From NCBI GenBank assembly GCA_014584705.1, contig JACTMJ010000014.1, positions 248,001 through 312,000 on the forward strand: a stretch of DNA of 64,000 nt, given 5' to 3'. The DNA comes from Acidobacteriota bacterium. GTDB taxonomy: Bacteria > Acidobacteriota > Terriglobia > Bryobacterales > Bryobacteraceae. Position numbers and translations under genes: made by a program. The notes under the pieces are model-generated. The model was not told where the DNA came from. It saw nothing but the letters and a program-made list of their open reading frames with translations, and did no database searches. Below, one piece after another: positions 1 to 8,632 of this stretch (position 1 is its first letter; each line of letters begins with the position of its first letter).

Positions 1-929
1 GTAAGACAAGCAAGCGAAAGGATGTCGAGCGAATTGTGAAGGAACACTGGAGACAGGCTGCCAGCCTCTCCGAAGCGCAGATAGTTCGCATAGAGAGACG
101 GGATCAGAAAACCGGGTACATCGCCATCGCGCTCGTGGCCCAGCACACGCTCTTCGAGGTGCGTGAGCTTGCAACTCTCGAAGCGCAACTTCCAGAGGCG
201 TCGGCACGCATGGAGCAGGTCGACGTGCGGCATGGACGCAAACGGAACCGGAGACCGCGCCAGGCGATAGCGGGTTTCGAGCAAGGGTAGGTCATAGGCT
301 TTGCCGTTGTAGGTAACGACGGCCGAAAATCGCTCCAGTTCCTCGGCGATCCGGCGCAGAACGCTGCGCTCTTCGGCGGGTTCCCTCAGGAAAAATTGCC
401 TCACGAGAAAACCGTCGGGCGTGACGTAGCCTAGGCCGATGAGAAACGCGAAGGTGCCCGCGCCACCGGAGAGCCCGGTGGTTTCCGTATCCAGATAGAC
501 CCAATCCCGCGCCGTTCCATTCGGGCAGCCGGGGCACAGGCCGGCGAGCAGATCGTCGGGAGAGCGCTCCAGTCCCCTCACCCCAAAGTGGCCGTGGCGG
601 GCAGAACCGGGGTAGAGGGTTTCCGTTTCAAAATGCGTGCCGTACGGCGTTTCGACCACGCTTCCGCTGAGGCAATCCTCAATCTTGCTCCGGCCCGGAC
701 GATTCCGGAGAGCGCTTGGCTGCCGCGGCGATAATTCCAGGGTGCTTTCGAACGCAGAATCGTCCGGCGCGCTCTCCCACGGCGGAAGTTCATGGGCCGG
801 TCCGAGCCCCGGAAGCGATCCGGATTGGGTCTGCGCCGGGGCGGCGAAACCGGAATCCCGGGCCGTGCGTAATTCCACGCGACGAAGCTTTTCTCGAAGC
901 CGATCGAGTTCTTCCCGCACATTCCGCAT
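1..929 (-). CDS. YprB-type ribonuclease H-like (3'-5' exonuclease superfamily) protein, C-terminus beyond window
   Basis: Reading the minus strand from an ATG at 929 gives an open frame of 309 codons that runs off the left edge, so the C-terminus is missing. Residues about 1-100 are charged and low in recognisable motifs. The nuclease core starts near residue 140 with DTETTGLSGG, the first acidic motif of the DEDD-type fold, followed by FAFLIGLG, then VVTYNGKAYDLPLLETR (second acidic motif) and HNSLDILSLACL at the edge. These match the COG3359/YprB ribonuclease H-like family, which usually acts on nucleic acid ends; the substrate is unknown. A TTG directly before the ATG is an alternative start, and AAAGAAAAGG upstream may serve as ribosome binding site. 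It is divergent from the DinB gene. Confidence 0.85.
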   Translation of the reverse strand, partial: MRNVREELDRLREKLRRVELRTARDSGFAAPAQTQSGSLPGLGPAHELPPWESAPDDSAFESTLELSPRQPSALRNRPGRSKIEDCLSGSVVETPYGTHFETETLYPGSARHGHFGVRGLERSPDDLLAGLCPGCPNGTARDWVYLDTETTGLSGGAGTFAFLIGLGYVTPDGFLVRQFFLREPAEERSVLRRIAEELERFSAVVTYNGKAYDLPLLETRYRLARSPVPFASMPHVDLLHACRRLWKLRFESCKLTHLEERVLGHERDGDVPGFLIPSLYANYLRFGEAGSLSPVFLHNSLDILSLACL

Positions 930-1095
930 CAAATTCGCCTTTTCTTTGCCAGGATAGGCTGTTTCGTGGCATAGTTCAACAAAATCTCCGTTCAGAAAGA
1001 ATCTCGTCATGCCGAGCACCCATAATTGCGCCGGTTGCGCAGATACGGGTAGAGGCATCAGGAAGAAATGCCCACGCTACAATCACCAGGGAGTT

Positions 1096-1686
1096 ATGGG
1101 AAACACTTTCACCACCACCGAACTGATCCACCAGATTGACGTTATCGTCGCTCGCAAGGACTCGCTCATGGAAGGATTGACCACGGAACAGAAATCTTGG
1201 CGTCCGCAAGCAGGGCGCTGGAGCATTCTCGATTGTCTGGAGCATTTGAACCGATCCGATGCAATGTACCTGCGAGCCATGCGTGTGGTTTTCGAACGGG
1301 ACCGTCACAACGCGTCTCTTCCCCCAAAGGCATTCCGGTTCGGTTTCATCGGTCGCCAAATTCTTCGATACATTGAGCCGCCGCCCCGCTTCCGGATGCC
1401 GGCTCCGCGAAGCGTCGTGCCGCCGGAAGTCCTCAACGCCACCGAGGTGGAAGCGGAGTTCAACCGTCTGCACCTCGAGTTTCGAGGGTTCGTGCTCGAT
1501 GCCGGCGGCGTGGATATGAGCGCCATCCACTTCCCTTCTCCAATGAGTTCCCTTCTGAAACTGAATCTCGCGGAGGGCTGCGCGATCATCACGGGACATG
1601 ACCGGCGGCATCTCTGGCAAGCGGAACAGGTGCGCGCCCACCGCGATTTTCCTCGCTCCGGCGATGCGGATCCGAACTTGGCGTAG
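1096..1686 (+). CDS. DinB family protein
   Basis: A 196-residue four-helix-bundle DinB/YfiT-type protein, probably a metal-dependent thiol-handling enzyme or an orphan member of that superfamily. The start at MGNTFTTTEL is preferred because CAGGGAG lies directly upstream; the frame is open 29 codons further 5' but with no family similarity. Metal-ligand histidines are visible in DCLEHLNRS (near residue 50) and in the C-terminal GHDRRHLWQAEQV, the usual positions for the three-histidine site. No partner gene identifies its substrate; the next gene downstream (pcm) is 130 bp away. Confidence 0.85.
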   Translation: MGNTFTTTELIHQIDVIVARKDSLMEGLTTEQKSWRPQAGRWSILDCLEHLNRSDAMYLRAMRVVFERDRHNASLPPKAFRFGFIGRQILRYIEPPPRFRMPAPRSVVPPEVLNATEVEAEFNRLHLEFRGFVLDAGGVDMSAIHFPSPMSSLLKLNLAEGCAIITGHDRRHLWQAEQVRAHRDFPRSGDADPNLA

Positions 1687-1721
1687 GCTCACCCCGCGCG
1701 GCGGTGCCGCCGGAAACGAGG

Positions 1722-1784
1722 TTGACACGGGGAGCGAGCTTGGAGAGAGTGAAGGCAGCACGGACGGCGGTGGGCCGGGAAGCC
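1722..1784 (+). promoter_or_regulatory. possible promoter and leader of pcm
   Basis: TTGACA at 1722-1727 is a perfect -35 hexamer, but the segment 17 bases on (GAGAGT) is a poor -10. The leader that follows is GC-rich and contains the 12-mer GGCCGGGAAGCC at 1773-1784, which recurs exactly in front of purB at 5228-5239. Further small inverted repeats (GTGG...CCAC) precede the start codon. No known riboswitch class was recognised. Confidence 0.3.
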
Positions 1785-1817
1785 TGTGAGCCGGGTGGTG
1801 GTGCGAACGCCACGTCA

Positions 1818-2492
1818 ATGCAAAGTCAACAGCGCACGACCGATTCCTACCTCGCGGCGCGCCTCGAAATGGTGAGCACACAGCTCCAGAGTCGCGGCGT
1901 GCGACAGACCGAGGTACTGGCTGCCATGCAGCGAGTTCCCAGGGAGCGCTTCGTGCCGGAACCCCTCCGGCGGCACGCTTACGAAGACCGAGCTTTGGGT
2001 ATCGGATATGGAGCGACGATCTCCCAGCCGTATATTGTGGCTCTCATGACGGAACTGCTCGACGTGAAGCGGTCGCACAAAGTGCTGGAAATCGGCACGG
2101 GTTCGGGTTACCAGGCGGCCGTGCTCAGCGAACTGGCGCGGGAGGTTTACACGATTGAGATTGTGCCTGAGCTGGCCGAACGGGCGCGGAAGGCGCTGGA
2201 GGATTTGGGCATCCAGCAAGTGACGGTGCGCACCGGGGACGGTTACCGGGGCTGGCCGGAGCAAGCACCCTTTGATCGCATTATGGTGACGGCGGCTCCA
2301 GCAAGGATCCCACAGGCTCTGATGGATCAACTCGCGCTCGGGGGCCGGTTGGTAGCGCCAGAAGGGGATTCTCCCCAGTCGCAGCAGCTTGTGATCCTCA
2401 AGAAGGACGGGCGCGGGAATCTAAGCCGGGATGTTTCCATTCCAGTGGTCTTCGTGCCAATGGTGCCGGCCTCTCCTGGCGCGAATAACTGA
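1818..2492 (+). CDS. pcm: Protein-L-isoaspartate O-methyltransferase
   Basis: Transfers a methyl group from S-adenosylmethionine to L-isoaspartyl residues in damaged proteins, starting their repair in the cytoplasm. The 224-residue product has the family layout: MQRVPRERFVP and GYGATISQPYIVA near residues 40-75, then the SAM-binding motif LEIGTGSGYQAAVL near residue 90, and GDGYRGWPEQAPFDRI followed by VTAAP. The start at MQSQQRTTDS gives a normal family length; no good ribosome binding site is visible, and the frame is open for 38 codons upstream. It stands alone, convergent with the S41 peptidase gene. Confidence 0.93.
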   Translation: MQSQQRTTDSYLAARLEMVSTQLQSRGVRQTEVLAAMQRVPRERFVPEPLRRHAYEDRALGIGYGATISQPYIVALMTELLDVKRSHKVLEIGTGSGYQAAVLSELAREVYTIEIVPELAERARKALEDLGIQQVTVRTGDGYRGWPEQAPFDRIMVTAAPARIPQALMDQLALGGRLVAPEGDSPQSQQLVILKKDGRGNLSRDVSIPVVFVPMVPASPGANN

Positions 2493-2529
2493 CCAGGGCC
2501 GCGCGGGTCCGCCCCGGTCAGGGCTGCGG

Positions 2530-4116
2530 TCAGGGTTGAGAGGCGGCCGTGGCGAGGATCTCAAGCGCCCGCTGAATTCCGCTGTCGAGTTCCGCCTCAA
2601 TCTTCTCACCATAGGCGACGCCCAGCCCCTGATTGAAGATCTCCGTCTTCAGCCGGATTCGGATATAGTCCACATTCGCCGTCCACATCGCAAGGGAGGG
2701 CCGGATGTTTCGCTGGGAGAGGAAATACTGGAACTCATCGAGAATGGCGCCGTCGATTTCGAATTTTTCGGAGATTTTCTCCGCGGGTGCCCCTCCCGGT
2801 TGCCCGGCTTTCGCGGCGCGGTCCCGGAGATATTCCGTAGCGAACGAAGCGAACGAGCCCGTACCCTCCAGCACATAGCGGAACTGATTCGTGGGAAAAG
2901 GGAGCACTTCCTCATCCGGCGCGATGCCGCCTTGCGCTCCGGCCGAATCGGAAGGCAACTGATTCTTCACCTGGCTCAGAGCAAGCGGACGCTGGATGCT
3001 GACGCCGGAAGGCGTGAAGTAGTAGGCGGTCGTCAGGGCGAGCGCCGTCCCCATCGAGAGAGGGAGCACCTGCTGCACGAGTCCCTTCCCGTAACTGCGT
3101 TCGCCTATGAGCGTGGCTCGATGGTGATCCCGCAGCGCGCCGGCGACGATCTCCGCCGCGCTGGCCGTCTGCCCGTTGATCAGGGCGACCACGGGAAACG
3201 TATAGGGCTTTGCGGAGGCGGGGACACGCTCGACAACGGGCTGCTGAGCTCGCCCGCGCGCGGAAAGAATCACCGCACCCGGCGACAGAAGGAAGGAACT
3301 GACGTCGAGTGCCGCATCGACAACGCCGCCGCGGTTGTCCCGCAGGTCCAGAATCAGCCCGCGCACCTTGTCGCCGCCCAGTTGCTCGAGCGCGTCGCGG
3401 AACTGGCGGGCGGTTTCCCCTTCAAAGCTCTTAATGCGAATGTAGGCAATGCGATCCCCCAGGAGAAACACGCGATCTACGGAGCGGGAGTCCATTTCCT
3501 GCGGCGTCAGTGTGAAATGCAGGGGCCGTTCGCTGCCCTGGCGGCGCACAACCACGTTCACCGTGCCGTGGCGGGCTTCCCCCAGCAACTGGAGAATCTG
3601 GTCGTTATCGAGAGCCTGGATGAGGTAATTGTTGACGGCGATCAACTCGTCGCCGGGCTCAATGCCGGCACGCGACATCGGAGTTGCCGGCAGCACTTGA
3701 AGCACGGTGATCCGTCCCGGCAGCACGGAGACGATGCTGCCAAAACCCTTCTCACGGGACGTTTGCATCTCACGCAACTGGGCAAAACGGTCCGGAGTCA
3801 GAAAGGCGGAAAAGGGGTCGAGCGCCCGAATGGCACCGGGCAATGCACCCTCGAAGATGGCCGCTTCCGGATTGACGGGATCCGCGGCGTTGGCTTCCAA
3901 CTGCGCGTAAACGCCCGTAAAGAGACGAAGGGCGTCATCCACGGATTTCTGGTTCTCCGCCGGTGCCGGGAATGCCGGGAAGATCAGCGCAAACACGGCG
4001 AGCAGCACCTTAAGAAGGCACGCGGCAAGCGCCTTCCGCCGTTGGGTGAGTGCCGAAATCGGAGCTGACCAGGGCATAGCGCTAACGGGCGAAAGAGAGG
4101 CCGGCGCGGCGTTCAT
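2530..4116 (-). CDS. S41 family C-terminal processing peptidase, exported
   Basis: A periplasmic tail-specific serine protease of the CtpA/Prc family. After a basic stretch (TQRRK) and a hydrophobic signal segment ending near PAPAEN, the protein has the N-terminal helical region, a PDZ domain (about residues 115-195, with AGIEPGDELIAVNN) and the S41 catalytic domain: LDLRDNRGG, the serine motif NGQTASAAEIVAGAL and the lysine motif GERSYGKGLVQ. All catalytic elements appear intact. The first ATG (4116) lies inside ddl, overlapping it by 35 bp; ATG at 4077, just after the ddl stop, also gives a good signal peptide. Co-transcription with ddl suggests a cell-envelope role. A paralogue lies at 49783-51405. 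Confidence 0.92.
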   Translation of the reverse strand: MNAAPASLSPVSAMPWSAPISALTQRRKALAACLLKVLLAVFALIFPAFPAPAENQKSVDDALRLFTGVYAQLEANAADPVNPEAAIFEGALPGAIRALDPFSAFLTPDRFAQLREMQTSREKGFGSIVSVLPGRITVLQVLPATPMSRAGIEPGDELIAVNNYLIQALDNDQILQLLGEARHGTVNVVVRRQGSERPLHFTLTPQEMDSRSVDRVFLLGDRIAYIRIKSFEGETARQFRDALEQLGGDKVRGLILDLRDNRGGVVDAALDVSSFLLSPGAVILSARGRAQQPVVERVPASAKPYTFPVVALINGQTASAAEIVAGALRDHHRATLIGERSYGKGLVQQVLPLSMGTALALTTAYYFTPSGVSIQRPLALSQVKNQLPSDSAGAQGGIAPDEEVLPFPTNQFRYVLEGTGSFASFATEYLRDRAAKAGQPGGAPAEKISEKFEIDGAILDEFQYFLSQRNIRPSLAMWTANVDYIRIRLKTEIFNQGLGVAYGEKIEAELDSGIQRALEILATAASQP

Positions 4117-5068
4117 GCCGCTCTACCGCGAGTTGGACAAGACGGCCTAGCAGGTCCGGATACGGCAAGCCGCTGGCCTCCCACATCTTCCCGTACATAC
4201 TGATCGACGTGAAGCCGGGAATCGTGTTGACTTCGTTCAGATAGATCCGGCCGCTCCCGCTCTCGCGAAAGAAATCCACCCGCGCCATGCCTTCCAGATT
4301 GAGGGCGTAGGCGACGCGCAGCGCGAGATCCCGCACGCGATCCTGATCTTCCGCGGAGATGCGGGCGGGAATCAGGGTCTGCGCTTTTCCGTTGACATAC
4401 TTGTCGTCGTAATCGTAAAACTCTTTGCCTGGAATAATTTCGCCCGCAATGGAGGCCTCGATGCGTTCGTTGCCCAGAATGGAACATTCGAGTTCCTGCC
4501 CGGTGATGGCCCGCTCAATGAGCACGCTATCGTCGAAGCGAAAAGCGAGATGGATCGCGGCCTCCAGTTCCGCCCGGGATGCCGCCTTGGAAATCCCCAC
4601 GGATGAACCGAGATTGGCCGGTTTGACGAAGCACGGGTAGCCGAACTCCGCCTCGGCCCGATTGGCGAGCGCCGAGGGCGAATCCCAGGAGCGCCCTTCC
4701 AGAAATTCGACCACCGGGATGCCCGCGCCAGCGCAAATCCGCTTCGTATAGCCTTTGTGCATACACGCAGCGCTGGCGAAGACCCCCGCTCCCACGTAGG
4801 GCAGATCGGCAAGTTCGAGCAGGCCCTGCACGGTTCCGTCCTCGCCGAAAGTACCGTGGAGAACCGGGAAAACCACGTCGATTCCCGGATTGCCGCCCGG
4901 TTCGGGAACGATGGGGGACGGATTCCACCGGCCATCCTTGCCAATCAGGTACGGAATAACCTGAAAAGATGCCGCGTTGAGGGCGTCCATCACCGAACGG
5001 GCGGAGAGCAGAGATACTTCGTGCTCCCCGCTGCGGCCGCCGTAGAGCACTGCTACTCGCTGTTTCAT
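4082..5068 (-). CDS. ddl: D-alanine--D-alanine ligase
   Basis: ATP-grasp enzyme that joins two D-alanines for the peptidoglycan precursor. The 328-residue product begins MKQRVAVLYGGRSGEHEVS, the standard Ddl N-terminus, so this ATG is chosen over one 15 codons upstream. Further signatures are GTFGEDGTVQGLLEL, the ATP-binding FVKPANLGSSVGI, and the metal/substrate motif EVNTIPGFTSISMYGKMW near the C-terminus. It is first in a two-gene minus-strand unit with the S41 peptidase. No strong Shine-Dalgarno sequence is visible. Confidence 0.95.
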   Translation of the reverse strand: MKQRVAVLYGGRSGEHEVSLLSARSVMDALNAASFQVIPYLIGKDGRWNPSPIVPEPGGNPGIDVVFPVLHGTFGEDGTVQGLLELADLPYVGAGVFASAACMHKGYTKRICAGAGIPVVEFLEGRSWDSPSALANRAEAEFGYPCFVKPANLGSSVGISKAASRAELEAAIHLAFRFDDSVLIERAITGQELECSILGNERIEASIAGEIIPGKEFYDYDDKYVNGKAQTLIPARISAEDQDRVRDLALRVAYALNLEGMARVDFFRESGSGRIYLNEVNTIPGFTSISMYGKMWEASGLPYPDLLGRLVQLAVERHERRAGLSFAR

Positions 5069-5187
5069 AGAGTTGGAGATCAAAAAGACATCTTTCAGTT
5101 TGCCATACCGCACTCTCCCGCTCCTTGGGACGAGCCAAACGAAGCCGCAAACTCGCGCAACGGAAGATGCGCGGCGCTGGGGGTGGG

Positions 5188-5277
5188 TTGCGCTACATTG
5201 AAAAGGCGGACGCAGTGAGCGACGTTCGGCCGGGAAGCCGCCCGGCAGGAGTCGGCGCGTTCTAAGAGGAGATACCG
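5188..5277 (+). promoter_or_regulatory. purB leader with hairpin
   Basis: The 5' region of purB contains GCCGGG-AAGCCG-CCCGGC, a 6-bp stem hairpin at 5229-5246, within a segment sharing GGCCGGGAAGCC with the pcm leader. AGAGGAG at about 5265-5270 is a strong ribosome binding site for the ATG at 5278. A ZTP (pfl) riboswitch was considered because of the purine context, but the conserved CUGGCG and GGUGG/CCACC parts are absent. Confidence 0.35.
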
Positions 5278-6603
5278 ATGATTGCCCGCTATACCCGCCC
5301 CGCGATGGGAGCGATTTGGAGCGACGAGAACAAATATCGCTGCTGGCTCGCCGTTGAACTGGCGGCGAGCGAGGTGCTCTCCGAATTCGGTGTGGTGCCC
5401 GCCGACGCCGTCTCGAATTTGCGGGCGCACGCCGATGTGGACGCCGAACGAATCGCCGAAATCGAGGCGGAAGTAAGGCATGACGTCATCGCGTTTACTA
5501 CCTGCGTCGCGGAGAAGATGGCGCAAGCAGGGTATGCAGCCGATTCCCGGTGGCTGCACTATGGCTTAACTTCTAATGATGTAGTAGATACAGCCCAATC
5601 CCTCCAATTGAAGCAGGCGAGTTCCATCATCCGGGAGGATCTCAAGGCGCTGATCGAGGTTCTTCGTCTCCGCGCGTTCGAATTTGAGAATACAATTCAG
5701 ATTGGCCGGACGCATGGAGTGCATGCCGAGCCCATCACCTTCGGCTTGAAGCTGGCGCTCTGGTATGACGAAGCGGTTCGCGACCTGGAGCGCCTGGGCC
5801 AAGTGGCGGAAGAGTTGCGCGTGGGGAAACTTTCGGGAGCCGTGGGCACATTCGGCCATATCAGCCCGGAAGCGGAGGTGCGCATTTGCGAACGCCTAGG
5901 GTTAAACCCGGCTGCCATTTCCTCGCAGGTAATCTCCAGAGACCGGCATGCCCACTATGTGTGCGTGCTGGCGCTCATCGCCTCCCTTTGCGAGAAGATC
6001 GCCCTGGAAGTGCGCCATTTGCAGCGTACGGAAGTCCGGGAAGCGGAGGAAGGCTTCGGAAAGAATCAGAAGGGCAGTTCCGCGATGCCCCACAAGCGGA
6101 ACCCGGTAACGAGCGAACAGATTTGCGGCTTGGCCCGGGTGGTGCGAGCAAATGCGCAAGCCGCGTTTGAGAACAATGCGCTTTGGCACGAACGCGATAT
6201 TTCCCATTCCTCCGTGGAGCGGGTGATCCTTCCCGATTCGACCATTCTGGTGGACTACCTGCTGGAGAAAACGGCCACTCTCGTACAGAATCTGAGCGTT
6301 TTCCCGGAGCGGATGCGGAGGAATCTGGAAAGTACGCATGGTCTGGTCTTTTCGGGCCAATTGCTCCTCGATCTGACTAGCGGCGGCATGCTTCGAGAGG
6401 ACGCATATCGGATCGTACAGTCTAAAGCCATGCAAGCCTGGAAAGAAGAAGGCGATTTCGAACGGAGTATTCGAGAATCTCCCGAGATCCTTAGAATTCT
6501 GTCTAATGAAAAATTGGATGAAACCTTCTCGATTGATCGTCAACTACAGAATTTGAAAATAATCTTCGCAAGGGTATTTCAAAATCAGAAAATTAGCGGA
6601 TAA
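5278..6603 (+). CDS. purB: Adenylosuccinate lyase
   Basis: Catalyses two steps of purine synthesis: release of fumarate from SAICAR and from adenylosuccinate. The 441-residue protein belongs to the fumarase/aspartase superfamily, Bacillus-type length. Motifs include LTSNDVVDTAQ and GRTHGVHAEPITFG (active-site His) in the N-terminal half and the family signature GSSAMPHKRNPVTSEQ near residue 265. A strong ribosome binding site (AGAGGAG) precedes the ATG. It is monocistronic, closed by an intrinsic terminator at 6724-6749. Confidence 0.97.
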   Translation: MIARYTRPAMGAIWSDENKYRCWLAVELAASEVLSEFGVVPADAVSNLRAHADVDAERIAEIEAEVRHDVIAFTTCVAEKMAQAGYAADSRWLHYGLTSNDVVDTAQSLQLKQASSIIREDLKALIEVLRLRAFEFENTIQIGRTHGVHAEPITFGLKLALWYDEAVRDLERLGQVAEELRVGKLSGAVGTFGHISPEAEVRICERLGLNPAAISSQVISRDRHAHYVCVLALIASLCEKIALEVRHLQRTEVREAEEGFGKNQKGSSAMPHKRNPVTSEQICGLARVVRANAQAAFENNALWHERDISHSSVERVILPDSTILVDYLLEKTATLVQNLSVFPERMRRNLESTHGLVFSGQLLLDLTSGGMLREDAYRIVQSKAMQAWKEEGDFERSIRESPEILRILSNEKLDETFSIDRQLQNLKIIFARVFQNQKISG

Positions 6604-6723
6604 TCAAAATCAGGCATTGCTAGTCCGCTTTCCAAGGGACAGCACATTCGCTCTCCGCCGGATTCCGGCGTTTGAGAGGGAAGTAGACCTACCCTAGTAG
6701 TACTGTGACGTGGGAGTTTGAAG

Positions 6724-6749
6724 CAGGTTCGGGTGAGAACCTGTTTTTT
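6724..6749 (+). terminator. Rho-independent terminator of purB
   Basis: Perfect 7-bp stem CAGGTTC / GAACCTG with a 6-base loop, directly followed by six T residues. It lies 120 bp after the purB stop and about 95 bp before the next plus-strand start. Confidence 0.88.
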
Positions 6750-6843
6750 CGTCCGGGTGTTCTCTGGTTTGAACGCGAAACGACGGCTCAGCGCGGAAAC
6801 AGTCGGCTCCGATTGGGGCTGCACAGGAAGATCAAAGGCCACT

Positions 6844-7299
6844 ATGTCCCACAACCACTTCGAAATCCCTCACGCCTCCACTCGGTCTCTTGCAAGAATT
6901 TTTCTCATTGACGGCGACGACACCAGTCGCATAACGCTAAAAGCCATCCTCGAGGCCGGCGGTTATGATGTGACGTGTGCTACTACAACGATAGATGCTA
7001 TCGATCACCTCAATGAAAGCCGCTTCGAGTTGGTGCTATGCCACGCTCCGGGCCCTGACGCGGAAATCGACCCGGCGGTGCTCTCGTACGCGCGGTTCCG
7101 GGAATACGAACCCGCCACGGCGATCCTGCATACGGAAAAATGCCCCTTCGAGAGCGAAGAAGACGGGGTAACCCGCCATGAAATTCTGGTGGAACCGCAG
7201 AACATCCCGGACTTGCTCGAGCAGGTGGCCAATCTGATTGGCGGCAGGGCGCTTTCGATGCTGGAGCGAGAGCTTCAGCTTGGCGGATCGATCGGTTAG
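6844..7299 (+). CDS. Receiver-domain-like protein lacking the phosphoacceptor aspartate
   Basis: A 151-residue single-domain protein with the fold pattern of a response regulator receiver: RIFLIDGDDTSRITLKAIL provides the first strand with the acidic pair, and the third strand is RFELVLCHAPGPD. In normal receivers this reads LVLLDxxMP; here the aspartate position is His (CH), so classical phosphorylation is unlikely. A lysine-like T-loop/K motif is also not clear. The start MSHNHFEIP is preceded by AAAGG; an upstream extension would run through the purB terminator and is rejected. It is probably a pseudo-receiver or a diverged regulator with an unknown partner; no kinase is nearby. Confidence 0.7.
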   Translation: MSHNHFEIPHASTRSLARIFLIDGDDTSRITLKAILEAGGYDVTCATTTIDAIDHLNESRFELVLCHAPGPDAEIDPAVLSYARFREYEPATAILHTEKCPFESEEDGVTRHEILVEPQNIPDLLEQVANLIGGRALSMLERELQLGGSIG

Positions 7300-7342
7300 T
7301 GGCCACTCCCCAGGGTGGGCGGAATGCCCGGGCGTCTGGAGG

Positions 7343-8017
7343 TCAAGACGAAGTGACGGGTTCATCCCAGACTAACTCCTCCACCAAATGCTCAAATGCA
7401 TCCAGTGCTCCGGCAAAGAAGTGGTCCCGCGCCTCCACTTGGTAGAGCACCTTGGGTTCCGGCAGGCTATCCACCAACTGACGAAGGGATTCCATTGGCC
7501 CAAATTCGTCGTGGGTGCTTTGGATAAAGATCTTCTCCCTAGTGCAAATTGCAAGCGACTCCAGATCCGGCCAGCGTGTGGGATAGCCCACCGCGATCAG
7601 CCGCGTCGGGGCAATGTCCGGCTCGCAACCTAAGCGCAGGATGATGCGTGAGCCGAAAGAGAAACCTGCCAGGCTGAAAGGAAGCGTGGGATAGCGGTTC
7701 CGCAGCACGCTAAGCGCGGTGCGTGCGTCCTCCACCTCCCCAACGAATTCGCCGTATTGCCCTTCACTGAGATTCACTCCGCGAAAATTGAAGCGCAGCA
7801 CCACCGCGCCCGTGCGCCGCAAGCCCCGCGCGAGGCGGTAAACCACCTTGTTGTGCATCGTTCCGCCATGAAGCGGGTGCGGGTGGCACACCAGCACGGC
7901 GTGAATGGGCGAACCGGATTCCGGTTCTTCGAGGAGAGCTTCAAGACGCCCGGCCGGGCCGGGAATCATCAAGGATTCAATCTTGCGTGACATGGGCTGG
8001 ATCGCCGCGGCGATCAC
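7343..8017 (-). CDS. Alpha/beta hydrolase (COG2945-type)
   Basis: A 224-residue cytoplasmic alpha/beta-fold hydrolase. The N-terminal part has VLVCHPHPLHGGTMHNKVV, the hallmark of the COG2945/dienelactone-hydrolase-like group, followed by RFNFRGVNLSEG, the nucleophile elbow GFSFGS (Ser near residue 122), the acidic residue region THDEFGP and the C-terminal His in ARDHFF. Thus the Ser-Asp-His triad seems complete; the substrate is unknown. GTG at 8017 is chosen because TAGGAA lies at proper distance; the ATG at 7993 has no ribosome binding site. It is divergent from the gene at 8106. Confidence 0.85.
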   Translation of the reverse strand: MIAAAIQPMSRKIESLMIPGPAGRLEALLEEPESGSPIHAVLVCHPHPLHGGTMHNKVVYRLARGLRRTGAVVLRFNFRGVNLSEGQYGEFVGEVEDARTALSVLRNRYPTLPFSLAGFSFGSRIILRLGCEPDIAPTRLIAVGYPTRWPDLESLAICTREKIFIQSTHDEFGPMESLRQLVDSLPEPKVLYQVEARDHFFAGALDAFEHLVEELVWDEPVTSS

Positions 8018-8105
8018 CTGTGTTTCCTATCGGGTGAGTTTGATGTAACCGCATTCCGGCAAAGCGATATCTCTTGATAGTAAGCTGAAACCAGGGGGAA
8101 ATGCC

Positions 8106-8591
8106 GTGTTCCGCTACGCCGTTCTGCTCGTATCCACGCTTCTCGTGCTCTCTGCCGCCTATGCGCAAGGCAATACGAAGGACGTCTATCAGCGCGACTC
8201 CAACCCGGATTTCTTCAAAAAGCTGCCCGAGGTGAATCCCAAGGATTTGCCGTCCCGGGAGGTGAGCGGAATCGTCCGGGATGCGTATGACAACCCGGTC
8301 CGCGGCGCGATTGTGACGCTCACGAACCTGAAAACGAAGGCCGCACGGTCTTTTGTCACCAAGGAAGACGGGCGATACAATTTTGATCGCGTGATCAAGG
8401 CGGACGACTATGAAGTGCGCGCGCGCTTCCGCGGCCGCAATTCGGAAACCAAGAAACTTACCACCTACGACCCGCGCAATAAGCCGGTGATGAACCTCCA
8501 TTTCGACAAGTCCATCGACGAGCCGGAAGCCGCGCCGGCCAAGAGCGAGGATGTGAAGGACACGAAAAAATCGGCGGAGCCGAAGGCGTAG
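8106..8591 (+). CDS. Exported carboxypeptidase-regulatory-like domain protein
   Basis: A 161-residue secreted protein. It has a signal peptide (YAVLLVSTLLVLSAAYAQG, cleavage likely after AYA) and one small beta-sandwich domain of the carboxypeptidase-regulatory (CarboxypepD_reg/SdrD B-like) type: VSGIVRDAYDNPVRGAIVTLTN followed by TKEDGRYNFDRV. The tail is rich in Glu, Lys, Ala and Pro and probably disordered. GTG at 8106 follows AGGGGGAAA, a good ribosome binding site. No enzyme domain is attached, so it is likely a binding or envelope-structural protein. Confidence 0.8.
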   Translation: MFRYAVLLVSTLLVLSAAYAQGNTKDVYQRDSNPDFFKKLPEVNPKDLPSREVSGIVRDAYDNPVRGAIVTLTNLKTKAARSFVTKEDGRYNFDRVIKADDYEVRARFRGRNSETKKLTTYDPRNKPVMNLHFDKSIDEPEAAPAKSEDVKDTKKSAEPKA

Positions 8592-8632
8592 CGGTTCGTG
8601 TACCGGCGGAACACGTAGCCTGGCGCCTCCGC

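Noticed and set aside
2431..4068. A 545-codon plus-strand frame
   Set aside because: Antisense to the S41 peptidase with its PDZ, Ser and Lys motifs; no recognisable domain of its own.
5188..5277. ZTP (pfl) riboswitch before purB
   Set aside because: CCGGGAAGC resembles part of the core and the purine context fits, but the other conserved parts are missing.
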